From positions 62,001 through 126,000 of the forward strand of contig JAENZJ010000001.1 in the NCBI GenBank assembly GCA_016841325.1: a stretch of DNA of 64,000 nucleotides, in the 5' to 3' direction. Origin of the DNA: Thermincola carboxydiphila (GTDB taxonomy: Bacteria; Bacillota; Thermincolia; Thermincolales; UBA2595). A model generated the notes under the pieces. It did no database searches. It was given only the letters and a program-made list of their open reading frames with translations, and was not told the DNA's origin. Position numbers and translations under genes: made by a program. Each line of letters starts with the position of its first letter. Positions within the stretch are counted from its first letter, which is position 1. This document shows, piece by piece, positions 7,696 to 16,872 of the stretch.

Positions 7696-7747
7696 AAGGC
7701 TGTAAACCGGTCAGGAACCCGTCCCGGGCCGGAATGCAGCTTTTTTT
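7696..7747 (+). terminator. Probable terminator after csaB
   Basis: GCTG near 7699 pairs with CAGC (7737-7740), with inner CCGG blocks able to pair, followed by T7 (7741-7747). The stem is interrupted, so confidence is moderate. Confidence 0.5.
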
Positions 7748-7886
7748 GAGCGGCAAAAATAAAAAAAATTACAGAAAAAAATCTTTCCTACCCCATTAAA
7801 CCGACACATACCCCCGAATAATTATGAATATAAAAAGAGAGGGAGATAACTGAAAGATTCCCTAAATATTGGTTGTCCGAAAGCTG

Positions 7887-7916
7887 TTGACTAGTGAGTC
7901 GGGAATTAGGTATAAT
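7887..7916 (+). promoter_or_regulatory. Sigma-A promoter of the S-layer gene
   Basis: TTGACT (7887-7892) and consensus TATAAT (7911-7916) are separated by 18 bases. Transcription would start near 7923, giving a leader of about 325 bases before the start at 8249. Confidence 0.75.
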
Positions 7917-8248
7917 TAATTCAGGTTTGTGGTACAATAATCCTTTTGAGTCAATGGAGTCCCAGTACAGGAAAGGGACAGCAGGAGGACTAAATCAAAC
8001 CAGACCAAATAATGACAAAAAAATAAAAAAATTTAGCCTTATTGAAGGAAAACTTATCCAGCCTGTAGAATGAAAACGAATACGCTAAATTTATGCAGCT
8101 TAAAATTTCTAAAGGTACTAACCTTTAGTATTATGGTTCTAGATAAGTATCTCTTGAAGGGGGTGTTGCAACAAAAGATAGGTGAATAGGCGGATTTTTT
8201 ATGGGTTTCAAAAGAAAGAGAAAAAAAGCAAAGGGGGATTTTAGAAGA

Positions 8249-11050
8249 ATGAGAAAGTTTAAAAGAATGATCGCTCTCGTAACCGTAGCTCTGTTCGTTC
8301 TCAGCTTTGCCGCTCCTGCTTTCGCTGCTGATGACACTTCAGCTGCCAATGTGGTTGTTGGTAAAGACGTAATTGGAACAAAATACGAAAATGATACTAA
8401 AAAACTTATTGCTCTGGGAATACTGACTGGTTATGAAGATGGCACAATCAAGCCGGATAACAAAATTACCCGTGCTGAGTTTGCCGCTATTGTTACCAGG
8501 GAACTTGACCTTGTTAGTGTTGGAATGGGAACTACACCGTTCAAGGATGTTCCGGCAACCTTCTGGGGCAGTGGTGTAATCAACCTGGCTTATGGTAAAG
8601 GTATTATTAAAGGATATCCCGATGGAACCTTTAAGCCTGATGCCAACGTAACTTATGCTGAAGCTATTACCATGCTGGTAAGAATGCTGGGTTATGAACC
8701 GGCGCTGAAGAATGGATCATGGCCTGCCACTCCGCTGGCAGTTGGCAGCAGCTCAGGTGTGAGCAAGGGTGTCAACGCAGTTGCCAATGAAGCTGCATCC
8801 CGCGGTGATGTTATTAAGATGGCAGCCAACGCTCTGGAAGCCGATATCATGGAACAAGTCAGCTGGGGCGATGACAACAACTATAATCAGAATGACGAAA
8901 AGAATATTCTGAGCGATGTATGGGATATTACAGTATTTGACGGCGATGATGAAGTTGCTGTAGTTGACAATACTCCTATGGTTGACCTGTCAGGATTAGA
9001 GGCTGATGAAATTGAGCTGACAGGCGGCGAAGCCAATGCAGGTATTACTTATGAGCTGAGCACGGTATTCAACCCGAATGATTATCTCGGACAAGAAGTT
9101 GAATTCTGGGTAGATGAAGATGATGATTACATTTACTATATCGCTCCCAGCGGTAACGAAGATGTAATCTTTGACAAAATTGATTCATTTGCCAGTGACA
9201 ACATTGAACTGGATGATTCCGGCGATGACTATGATCTGATTGTTGAGGACACCGATGTTGATGGCACCAGAATTTGGGTTAACATCTCCGATGAAGTGGA
9301 GTATGATGGTTCCAACATAGATCTTAGTGATTACACAGGCGCCAATGTCAAGGTAGTTCTTAACGATGATGAAGATGTTGCCGCATTAGTGGTCACAGAT
9401 TACTATCCTACTGCTGCTGCTGGTGTCATTGCTGATTCAAACATTCTCGAAGCGGTTAATGATGAGACTCTGGAATACTACGATGATACCGATCTGGATC
9501 TTGAAGACACCGATTATGTTATCGTAAGAGACGGTCTGCCTGCTGATTTAGATGACCTTGAAGAAGGCGATGTCATTAATGTGCTGCAGGATCCGGATAA
9601 GGATGACGAATATTATGTTGTTGCTACCAGTGCCAAGGTAGAAGGCGAAGTTACTGATGTAAGGTATACCAATGCAAGTGACTTCAGTGGCTTTGACATC
9701 TATGTAGATGGCGAGAAATATGATGTTGCCGGTAAGAATGGCGTAGATGTTGTTACCTTCTCAGATGATGAGAATGACGGCATCGAAAGTGTAAATGAAG
9801 AAGATGACCTTCTTGACATGATTGATGACAATGTGACCCTGTATATTGATGCACTTGGCAAGGTTCGTCACATTGTAACCGATGATGGTTCAAGCGGTCC
9901 CAAGGATGTTGCTATACTTAGTGAATCTGCTACAATAGGCGGCTTTGGAGATGAAGTAAGGTTTAAGGTTGTGAACACTTCAGGAACAGAAGTTACTTAC
10001 ACTGTTGATCCTGATGATGTTGACCTGAATGGTGCAGAAGAAACAGTAGGTACCTGGCAAGATTATCTAGATATCCTTGCTGTTACTGACAACTTCATTG
10101 TTCTTGAGCTTGAACTTGATTCCGATGGCGACCTGAAAAATGTAGATATTTTAAGAGCTGCTTACACAAATCCTCTTATGGCGGACTACGATAACGGTGA
10201 TTACGATTACCATGGTTCTTCAGCAGTAAATGAAGATGACGAGACTGTTACTTTAGGTACCGGCGATTTCCGTGTAACTGACAGCACAATCATCTTTGAT
10301 ATGACTGATGATGCTAGTGTAGATGGTGATTATGCAGATGTTGACGTAGTAGGCTGGTCCTCTATCAAGAACAAAAACGCTTTAGATGTATACGCTTCCA
10401 CAGATGATGATGAAATTGAGTACCTGTTTGTCCTGAATGCAGGCGGCGGTAACCTTACATCTGAGGGTGAGTATGGTATCTTCAAGCAGTTCACCAAGTC
10501 AGGCGGTGATGATGCAATTATCATCATTGACATGAATGGTGATGAGCAAACCATTGTTGCTGAAAGTTACAACATTCGTGAGTACATTTACGGCGATCCT
10601 GGCTCGCTGAGTAAGGGTATGTTTATCCGTTACGAGCTTGACGGTGATGAGATGGATATAGTAGATATCTTAGGCTTCCACGACAGCGTAATTGATGAAG
10701 TAACATTTGCAGTTAATGGTAATGGTAACGTTAATGAAATACTGAGTGCTAACATAGATATCGACAACTTCAGGCTTGTAAAAGTAAGCAAGAAGTCCTC
10801 AACCTATATTCTGGGTGAAATGATTGATACCGAAGCAGAGGACTTTATTGCAGGTGAAACCTACTTCACTATCAACAGCAATACTCAGTTGGTAGATGTA
10901 CATGATACCGATAAACTGAAGGCATCCGGCGCTTCTATAGGTGCTGATGACCTGGTACTCCTCATTGATACCGATGATGATGGATCTACTGCAGACTTTG
11001 TAATTAAGATTGCAGAAGACTATCCGGACACCTTTGACTGGTTACGTTAA
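8249..11050 (+). CDS. Major S-layer protein with N-terminal SLH domains
   Basis: This 933-residue secreted protein has a textbook signal peptide (cleavage near AFA, residue 26). Two clear SLH domains (about 42-90 and 95-150; GYEDGTIKPDNKITRAE, GYPDGTFKPDANVTYAE) are followed by a weaker third to about 215. The remaining 700 residues are beta-rich-looking, extremely Asp/Glu-rich and cysteine-poor, typical of a calcium-bound self-assembling lattice. ATG 8249 is chosen because AAGGGGG lies 11 bases upstream and the signal peptide begins there; ATG 8201 would add a Lys/Arg-rich stretch. A strong promoter, long leader and strong terminator suggest high expression from a single-gene transcript. Confidence 0.9.
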   Translation: MRKFKRMIALVTVALFVLSFAAPAFAADDTSAANVVVGKDVIGTKYENDTKKLIALGILTGYEDGTIKPDNKITRAEFAAIVTRELDLVSVGMGTTPFKDVPATFWGSGVINLAYGKGIIKGYPDGTFKPDANVTYAEAITMLVRMLGYEPALKNGSWPATPLAVGSSSGVSKGVNAVANEAASRGDVIKMAANALEADIMEQVSWGDDNNYNQNDEKNILSDVWDITVFDGDDEVAVVDNTPMVDLSGLEADEIELTGGEANAGITYELSTVFNPNDYLGQEVEFWVDEDDDYIYYIAPSGNEDVIFDKIDSFASDNIELDDSGDDYDLIVEDTDVDGTRIWVNISDEVEYDGSNIDLSDYTGANVKVVLNDDEDVAALVVTDYYPTAAAGVIADSNILEAVNDETLEYYDDTDLDLEDTDYVIVRDGLPADLDDLEEGDVINVLQDPDKDDEYYVVATSAKVEGEVTDVRYTNASDFSGFDIYVDGEKYDVAGKNGVDVVTFSDDENDGIESVNEEDDLLDMIDDNVTLYIDALGKVRHIVTDDGSSGPKDVAILSESATIGGFGDEVRFKVVNTSGTEVTYTVDPDDVDLNGAEETVGTWQDYLDILAVTDNFIVLELELDSDGDLKNVDILRAAYTNPLMADYDNGDYDYHGSSAVNEDDETVTLGTGDFRVTDSTIIFDMTDDASVDGDYADVDVVGWSSIKNKNALDVYASTDDDEIEYLFVLNAGGGNLTSEGEYGIFKQFTKSGGDDAIIIIDMNGDEQTIVAESYNIREYIYGDPGSLSKGMFIRYELDGDEMDIVDILGFHDSVIDEVTFAVNGNGNVNEILSANIDIDNFRLVKVSKKSSTYILGEMIDTEAEDFIAGETYFTINSNTQLVDVHDTDKLKASGASIGADDLVLLIDTDDDGSTADFVIKIAEDYPDTFDWLR

Positions 11051-11063
11051 TCTAGGTACAGCT

Positions 11064-11097
11064 AATAAGGCACCCCAAACGGGGTGCCTTATTTTTT
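11064..11097 (+). terminator. Strong terminator of the S-layer gene
   Basis: AATAAGGCACCCC (from about 11064) pairs with GGGGTGCCTTATT (to about 11093) around an AAAC loop, followed by a T-run to 11097. It lies 13 bases after the stop codon. Confidence 0.93.
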
Positions 11098-11273
11098 GCG
11101 GTGCGCCCGGGCATGGGCGCGGTCTATTGAGTGCAGTTTTGAGTAAAAAGAGATTGTGTAAAGATGTGTCAGAAAAAGAAAAAACAATAAGAGAATAAGA
11201 GGAATTTGTTAGAGTAAAAAAGAATTAGAAGTAATGAGTTTATATTAATTTTGGAAGGTTGATTTAAACAAAA

Positions 11274-13430
11274 ATGGGGAAGAAGAAACGGTTAGTTGAA
11301 TTAAAAGCTGAAAAAAAACAAATAAAAAAAGAAAAAGAAGAAATACCACTCCTTTTGTTTGGATTATTGGCACTGCTGTTTTATCCGCCATATTTCAGAG
11401 GCCTGTTTTTTAACCATGAATTATTAATTACCCATGCTTTGACAGCAATCCTGATTGTAGCTGTGATTTACTTTAAAATGGATGACGAATCCCTGGAGAT
11501 TTTCGGCAGCAGAATTGACTATGGGGCTGTTGGGTTACTGCTGGTTTATATAATTGCAGCTTTTGATGCTGCAGTGCCCAGAGAGGCCCTGAAAGAGATA
11601 CTTAAGCTGGTCAATTATCTTTTGATTTATTATGCGGTAGCTCACTATGCCAGGAAGTGGCAAAACATGGAGAGGATCATTTATACATTGTATTTTAGCG
11701 GGCTGGGAGTTGCATTAATTGGAATATTCTCTGCCGTGGGGATTGTAAATATAGAGGATACGCTTAAAGAAGGGCGTATATATTCCACCATTCAGTATCC
11801 AAACACTTTGGCTGTATATATTTTAGGCATTCTTGTACTTGGGATTTATTTAACTGTCAGACAGGACAACGTATATAAAAAGGCGGGTATGAGTATTGCA
11901 AATTACCTTTTATTTTTGACATTTCTGGGAACTCAGTCGAGGGGCGGACTAATGCTGCTGCCAATAACGGTGATCCTACTGATGGCTGGCGCTTTGGGGC
12001 GCTATAGATGGAAGGTGTTTTCCGCACTCTTGATTGCTGTTATACCGGCAGTTTTGATTTACCCCAAGTCCCTGAGTGATATTGCCAGAACCTTTGCCGG
12101 AGCAAATGTGGCCTGGATTTTGGCCGGGGTATTGGCGGCCGCCATACTCAGTTGGGCAGAAGGCAGGATAAATAGTGTTTTAGGCAGCACAAAAATAAAG
12201 GGAAGCCACATTGCCTTAGGGGCTGCGGTTCTGATAATTGCAGGCGGAATTATAACGGTTTTCTTTCCCCTTGGGGAAAAGGCGGCTCCGGCTTTTGCCC
12301 GAATTACAAATATATCGCTCCAGGAGAAAAATGTATTGGAGCGGGGGATATTTTATAAAGATGCCCTGGAGGTTTATAAAGACAATCCAGTATTGGGGAC
12401 CGGCGGTGGCGGCTGGGCCGGTGTATACAAACAGTATGCAAGCTATGCTTATAATTCAAGAGCTGTCCACAATCATTTCCTGCAAACTATGGTTGAGACA
12501 GGGACAGTAGGAATTATAATGTATGTTGTGGTTTGGGTAGGATTTATTTATTCTGTGTTAAAGATAATCAGACACAACAGCAATGATGACGAAAAAATTG
12601 CTATCTGGTCAGTCTTTACAGCCGCTGTTACAATTGGGCTGCACAGCTTCATAGATTTCAATCTTATGTTAGGCGCTATTTCGATATTTTTCTGGAGCAT
12701 GTTTGGACTGGTTAGGGGAATGGAAACAGGGAGAATAAATCGACAACCTGTATTTGGAATTATCGTTGATACAAGAGGCCGTGTGATAAAGAATGCTTTG
12801 GCAGCGGGTCTTGCGGTATTTGCAGTGGTCTCCTTGGTTTTGTACGCTGGGAACAGTTATGGGGAACGGGGGATACAACAACTAAATAGTGGTGAGTTAC
12901 GGCTGGCTGAGGCTAATTTGGAAAAAGCGGTTTCAATGGATCCTTTAAATTCCAGGTATAAAGGGGCTTTAGCACAGGTGTGGACATTAAAAGCCGGTGA
13001 AGACAGGGAGAAGCAGGCTCTTGAGACAGGTCTAAAACTTTCCAGGAAGGCTGTTGCTTTAGATGAGAATAATGCCGATATGCGAATAATTAAGGCTAAT
13101 ATACATTTGAAACTGGAGCAGGTTGATGAAGCGGTTAGGGAGTATGAAACAGCAGTAAAGCTTGACCCGACGAATCAAAAAAGATATGAACACCTGGCTG
13201 AATTATATCTGAAGACAGGAGAATATTACGATTACCTGGGAGAAAAAGAAGAAGCAAAAAAGTATTTTGCAAAGGTGGAAACGGTTCCGATGATGATTAC
13301 GGAACAGGTGGGGAAAATACCTTTTTCCGAAACAATGCCCTGGATAAAAAATGTTTATGACTTAACTGTTACTGATAAAATAAACAAAATGGTTTTGGAG
13401 GCGAAGGAAAAATTATCGGAGTTAGGGTAA
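11274..13430 (+). CDS. O-antigen ligase/polymerase-like membrane protein with C-terminal TPRs
   Basis: This 718-residue protein has a Lys-rich cytoplasmic start, about 12 membrane segments and a Wzy_C/WaaL-type loop (VLGTGGGGWAGVYKQY, then NHFLQTMVETG). After a last membrane segment near residue 510, a region of about 180 residues carries TPR repeats. The fold family transfers or polymerises lipid-linked glycans on the outer face. In S-layer glycosylation loci such a protein (WsaB type) attaches glycan to the S-layer protein. It follows the S-layer gene directly. Gene 37107 encodes a paralogue with the same layout. ATG 11274 has only a distant GGAAGG. Confidence 0.85.
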   Translation: MGKKKRLVELKAEKKQIKKEKEEIPLLLFGLLALLFYPPYFRGLFFNHELLITHALTAILIVAVIYFKMDDESLEIFGSRIDYGAVGLLLVYIIAAFDAAVPREALKEILKLVNYLLIYYAVAHYARKWQNMERIIYTLYFSGLGVALIGIFSAVGIVNIEDTLKEGRIYSTIQYPNTLAVYILGILVLGIYLTVRQDNVYKKAGMSIANYLLFLTFLGTQSRGGLMLLPITVILLMAGALGRYRWKVFSALLIAVIPAVLIYPKSLSDIARTFAGANVAWILAGVLAAAILSWAEGRINSVLGSTKIKGSHIALGAAVLIIAGGIITVFFPLGEKAAPAFARITNISLQEKNVLERGIFYKDALEVYKDNPVLGTGGGGWAGVYKQYASYAYNSRAVHNHFLQTMVETGTVGIIMYVVVWVGFIYSVLKIIRHNSNDDEKIAIWSVFTAAVTIGLHSFIDFNLMLGAISIFFWSMFGLVRGMETGRINRQPVFGIIVDTRGRVIKNALAAGLAVFAVVSLVLYAGNSYGERGIQQLNSGELRLAEANLEKAVSMDPLNSRYKGALAQVWTLKAGEDREKQALETGLKLSRKAVALDENNADMRIIKANIHLKLEQVDEAVREYETAVKLDPTNQKRYEHLAELYLKTGEYYDYLGEKEEAKKYFAKVETVPMMITEQVGKIPFSETMPWIKNVYDLTVTDKINKMVLEAKEKLSELG

Positions 13431-13467
13431 GTTTTAAATTTTTTTGAAATGGCAGTGGACCTTTGAG

Positions 13468-13507
13468 GCTTCGGAGAAGTGCCAATGGCAATTACCGGAG
13501 CTTTTTT
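13468..13507 (+). terminator. Probable intrinsic terminator
   Basis: GCTTCGG (13468-13474) pairs with CCGGAGC (13495-13501) with one wobble, with an inner TGCCA/TGGCA hairpin, followed by T6 (13502-13507). Confidence 0.7.
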
Positions 13508-13646
13508 CAGGAAAACTTAACAAAAAGGATAATTTTACTGTGGCATAAAATAGGGTTTTAGGAAGGAATTTTGGATGTAAAGTAGAAAATTAACAAAGTT
13601 AGCTGTAAATTAGCGGAAAATTACCCCCTCAGGGGAGGACTTTTTG

Positions 13647-15014
13647 ATGTGGCTTTCTGACAGGAAAACAGGACTTTCTATAGTCATCATGATTATAGAT
13701 GTCCTGATTATAAATATTAGTATAATCATTGCTTATCTGATAAGGTTTAATTTTACTCTGCCACCCTATAACTTTGATCCTTATCTGCAGTTGTTCTTTT
13801 GGATATCACTTGGAAGCCTCTTCTTCTTTAATATGTATCAGCTATACTCGGTATCTCCCAGGACCAAGTGGGACAACCAGTTTTATTCAATAATCCTGGC
13901 TGTGTCACTTACATTAATGCTGAGCATATCACTTACATATATCAGCGCCAATTATGCCTTTCCACGATCTGTATTTATGCTGAGTGGATTTATCCAGGTT
14001 ATTCTGCTGACAACGTGGCGTTATTTTCTATGGAGAGCGGCCAAAAAATCCCTGGGGGTACAGAAGGCAATAATAATCGGAAATGGACAGGAGACTCTGG
14101 AGACAGCAGAGCGCTTTGCCGAATTTTCTGAGAGCCATATTGAGATAATTGGGATTATATCAGGAGAAGATTCATTCACAAAACCCGGTGGTGAAAAATT
14201 TAAAGCGCTGGGCAATACAGATGAGTTTGACAAGGTCCTGAACAGCGTTCCCTGTGATGTTGTTATTATCACCCCATCCCTTGATGCCGCATTAAAGGAA
14301 AAAATAGTATGTTTTTGCTATTCATCAGCGAGAGAGGTATTTTTGATCCCCGCTTTATATGAGGTCCTCCTTGTTAAAGCGGAGTTAAACCTGATAGATG
14401 ATATTCCGGTGTTTGGTGTAAAGAACAGCAATGGAGAAAGTAATTTTATCAAGAGATTGTTAGATTTAATTGTGGCTGTTGCTGCTTTTATCATTACCTT
14501 GCCGGTAATGGCCCTGATAGGGCTGATAATTAAACTTAATTCTCCCGGACCAATCATTTATAAGCAGGAGAGAGTGACCAAAGGTGGTAAGGTCTTTACT
14601 CTGTATAAATTTCGCACCATGGTACAGGATGCAGAACAGGGTACGGGTCCCGTATTTGCATGTGAGGATGACCAGCGGGCCACCAAGGTGGGCAGAATAC
14701 TGCGGCTGTCAAGGCTGGATGAACTGCCCCAGTTAGTCAATGTAATTAGAGGCGATATGAGTATGGTTGGCCCCAGGCCGGAACGGCCGTTTTTTGTGGA
14801 ACAGTATGTGAAGGAAATCTATGGGTACGAAAACAGGCACCGGATAAAACCCGGGATTACCGGGATAGCCCAGATAGCCGGGAAGTACAATACCGGACCG
14901 CGGGAAAAGCTGGTTTTTGACCTGCTGTATGCCAAGAGAAATAATGTTTTGGTTGATATACAGATTTTGCTGCAGACAGTGAAGGTTTTGTTTATGAGGG
15001 ATAAAGCGTCATAA
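13647..15014 (+). CDS. Polyprenyl glycosylphosphotransferase (initiating sugar-1-phosphate transferase)
   Basis: This enzyme loads the first sugar phosphate onto undecaprenyl phosphate. The 455-residue protein has four N-terminal membrane segments, a central nucleotide-binding-like region (AIIIGNGQET near residue 140) and a membrane-associated catalytic domain from about residue 275. Catalytic-domain signatures include SPGPIIYKQERV, FRTM, LDELPQLVNVIRGDMS and GPRPERPFF. ATG 13647 follows AGGGGAGGA by seven bases. It heads a run of tightly packed glycosyltransferase genes after its own terminator-bounded gap. The sugar (Gal, Glc or other) cannot be assigned. A second enzyme of this type is at 56663. 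Confidence 0.9.
   Translation: MWLSDRKTGLSIVIMIIDVLIINISIIIAYLIRFNFTLPPYNFDPYLQLFFWISLGSLFFFNMYQLYSVSPRTKWDNQFYSIILAVSLTLMLSISLTYISANYAFPRSVFMLSGFIQVILLTTWRYFLWRAAKKSLGVQKAIIIGNGQETLETAERFAEFSESHIEIIGIISGEDSFTKPGGEKFKALGNTDEFDKVLNSVPCDVVIITPSLDAALKEKIVCFCYSSAREVFLIPALYEVLLVKAELNLIDDIPVFGVKNSNGESNFIKRLLDLIVAVAAFIITLPVMALIGLIIKLNSPGPIIYKQERVTKGGKVFTLYKFRTMVQDAEQGTGPVFACEDDQRATKVGRILRLSRLDELPQLVNVIRGDMSMVGPRPERPFFVEQYVKEIYGYENRHRIKPGITGIAQIAGKYNTGPREKLVFDLLYAKRNNVLVDIQILLQTVKVLFMRDKAS
14776..14795 (+). other. Terminator-like hairpin inside the sugar transferase gene
   Basis: GGCCG (14776-14780) and CGGCC (14784-14788) flank a GAA loop, followed by G and T6. It falls on codons for the conserved PRPERPFF motif. 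The same structure occurs at 57813-57832 in the paralogous gene. Confidence 0.4.
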
Positions 15015-15044
15015 TGAAGAAATTTTTAGCAGGGATAAGGTTTG

Positions 15045-16871
15045 ATGAGTAATTTAATTGGATCTGTAAGTGAATTATGCAGAAAAGGCCTGCGGATTTT
15101 TCAGGCATACGGAGCGCTTTATTTCTTCCGGAGAACCTTCAAATTTCTTGACAGGTATAAATGGCGCAGCATTTTGGTTCCGGAAGATATAAATACTCAG
15201 TACCAAAAGTGGCTCAGGAAATACGAACGAGCGCCAGAAACAACAGGGATTACAGGGGCAGAGAGGATTGCCGGAGGCAAGGGAACTCCCGGAGAGAAGA
15301 AACTATATCCGTTAACATATGTTTTAATATTGTTGTCCAAATGTGAGGTTAAAGCTTTAAAACTTATGGTAAAATCTATATTAGGCCAGGACACAGACCA
15401 ATGGATTCTGATGCTCATTGAAGACGGCCCTGTAGTGCCTGATATAAGGGACTATCTGGTTCAATTATCCGAAAGAGATAACCGTATTCAGATTGTCAAA
15501 AACGAGGCTGGTGAGAAACCAGGCCTTGTCCTAAACAGGGTGATAAACAATTTAAAGTCCGGGTATGTCTTACTGCTTGAAGAAACCGGTATCCTGAGGC
15601 CTGGTGCGATAGGGTGTTTTGCCAGGGAGGCGGTGGAATCAAATTACCCTGATATAATTTATGGTGATGAAGATACCCTGGACACAGTAACCCGAAGGCG
15701 CTTAAATCCTGTTTTCAAACCGGGGTGGTCTTCCGTACTCTTACATTCATTTAATTATTTGGGCTCTCCCGTTATTATCAAGAAAGAGTTATTGGAGAAA
15801 CTTGGCGGATTTAGGGAGGATTACAACAGGTGTTTTAATTATGAATTGCTTCTGAGACTGACTGACTGCGAATTAAACGCAAAAAGGATACCGCGGGTGT
15901 TGTTTAGTAAAATAGCCGGCACTAGCCGGAAAGAAGAAACAGAAACAAAAGAAATACAGAAATCCGCGGCTGTCCGTGAGTCTTTTCTCAGGAAGGGTTA
16001 TGACTCAAGGGTTACATATAGCAAGAACACGGGGACACTTACGTATCGCCTGAATATCAGGAAAGTGGAGCCGGTTTCAATTATAATCCCGACAAAAAAT
16101 AATGCAGAAGTGCTGCAAAGGTGTCTTGACAGCATCCGGGAGAAATCTACTTACAGCAGTTATGAAGTAATAATTATAGATAATGGCAGTTCTGATGAAA
16201 ACACTCTTAACTACCTGAGCTCACTGGAGGTCACAGAAGGTTTTAGGGTATTAAGATATCCCGGTGAATTCAATTATCCGGAGATAAACAATTTCGGAGC
16301 CGCCGAAGCAGGGGGCAGTCACCTGGTATTTCTAAATGATGACACTGAGATTATTTCTGCTGACTGGCTGGAGGCATTACTGGAACACAGCCAGATGCCC
16401 GATACAGGGGCCGTGGGGGCGTTACTGCTGTTCCCCAACGGGTTAATACAACATGCAGGTGTCGTTGTTGGTATGAGAGGGAGCGCTTCACATGCCTTTT
16501 ATAAATGTGATGCGAATTCCCCTGGTTATATGAATTTGGCAGGGTGTGTCAGAAATGTATCTGCCGTTACGGCTGCATGCATGATGATAGAAAAAGCAAA
16601 GTTTGACAGAGTGGGAGGGTTTAACACCTCATTCAGGGTGGCCATGAATGATATTGACCTGTGTATCAGACTTCTCAGGGCAGGGTTTTATAATATATTC
16701 ACCCCGCATGCCAGTCTGCTGCACCATGAATCCCTGACAAGGGGAGAGTTTGTCAATGAGGAGGAAATCAACCTGTTTACATCTGTTCATAAAGACTTTT
16801 TGGAAAAAGGCGACCCCTATTACCATCCGGCTTTGAGTCTGGAACGTAATGATTATTCACTGGCGGTGTAG
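15045..16871 (+). CDS. Glycosyltransferase with two GT2-like domains
   Basis: This 608-residue cytoplasmic enzyme contains a first GT2-like region (about 90-320, with YGDEDT as an acidic motif) and a second, clearer GT-A domain (about 345-600). The second shows VSIIIPTKN, IIIDNGSSDE, FLNDDTEI and GGFNTSFRVAMNDIDLC. The order matches bifunctional rhamnan or O-antigen elongation enzymes. The first domain is more divergent and may be structural. It starts 30 bases after the initiating transferase and ends just before the next glycosyltransferase gene. The donor sugar is unknown, although dTDP-rhamnose is made locally. Confidence 0.85.
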   Translation: MSNLIGSVSELCRKGLRIFQAYGALYFFRRTFKFLDRYKWRSILVPEDINTQYQKWLRKYERAPETTGITGAERIAGGKGTPGEKKLYPLTYVLILLSKCEVKALKLMVKSILGQDTDQWILMLIEDGPVVPDIRDYLVQLSERDNRIQIVKNEAGEKPGLVLNRVINNLKSGYVLLLEETGILRPGAIGCFAREAVESNYPDIIYGDEDTLDTVTRRRLNPVFKPGWSSVLLHSFNYLGSPVIIKKELLEKLGGFREDYNRCFNYELLLRLTDCELNAKRIPRVLFSKIAGTSRKEETETKEIQKSAAVRESFLRKGYDSRVTYSKNTGTLTYRLNIRKVEPVSIIIPTKNNAEVLQRCLDSIREKSTYSSYEVIIIDNGSSDENTLNYLSSLEVTEGFRVLRYPGEFNYPEINNFGAAEAGGSHLVFLNDDTEIISADWLEALLEHSQMPDTGAVGALLLFPNGLIQHAGVVVGMRGSASHAFYKCDANSPGYMNLAGCVRNVSAVTAACMMIEKAKFDRVGGFNTSFRVAMNDIDLCIRLLRAGFYNIFTPHASLLHHESLTRGEFVNEEEINLFTSVHKDFLEKGDPYYHPALSLERNDYSLAV

Positions 16872-16872
16872 T

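Larger units (their letters stand above)
7666..8248 (+). other. Long intergenic region: terminator, promoter and 5' leader of the S-layer gene
   Basis: No gene is supported in these 583 bases. They hold a probable terminator (7696-7747), a sigma-A promoter (7887-7916) and a leader of about 325 bases. The leader contains hairpin GTCCC/GGGAC (7959-7963 with 7975-7979), an isolated AGGAGG (7983-7988) with no start codon close by, hairpin CTAAAGGT/ACCTTTAG (8109-8116 with 8121-8128) and a second purine-rich AAGGGGGTG near 8157. A weaker promoter-like pair TTGAAG/TAGAAT (8042/8066, spacer 18) lies inside it. Long structured leaders with isolated ribosome sites are known to stabilise abundant mRNAs. 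Confidence 0.65.

Noticed and set aside
8012-8026. Leader peptide ATG-ACA-AAA-AAA-TAA in the S-layer leader
   Set aside because: The nearest ribosome site is more than 20 bases away and the peptide has only four residues.
8201-8248. Upstream ATG 8201 as the S-layer start
   Set aside because: It would put a 16-residue Lys/Arg-rich stretch before a complete signal peptide and has a poorer ribosome site than ATG 8249.
7887-8248. Riboswitch in the S-layer leader
   Set aside because: I could not match the conserved cores of c-di-GMP or other common riboswitches; only simple hairpins were found.
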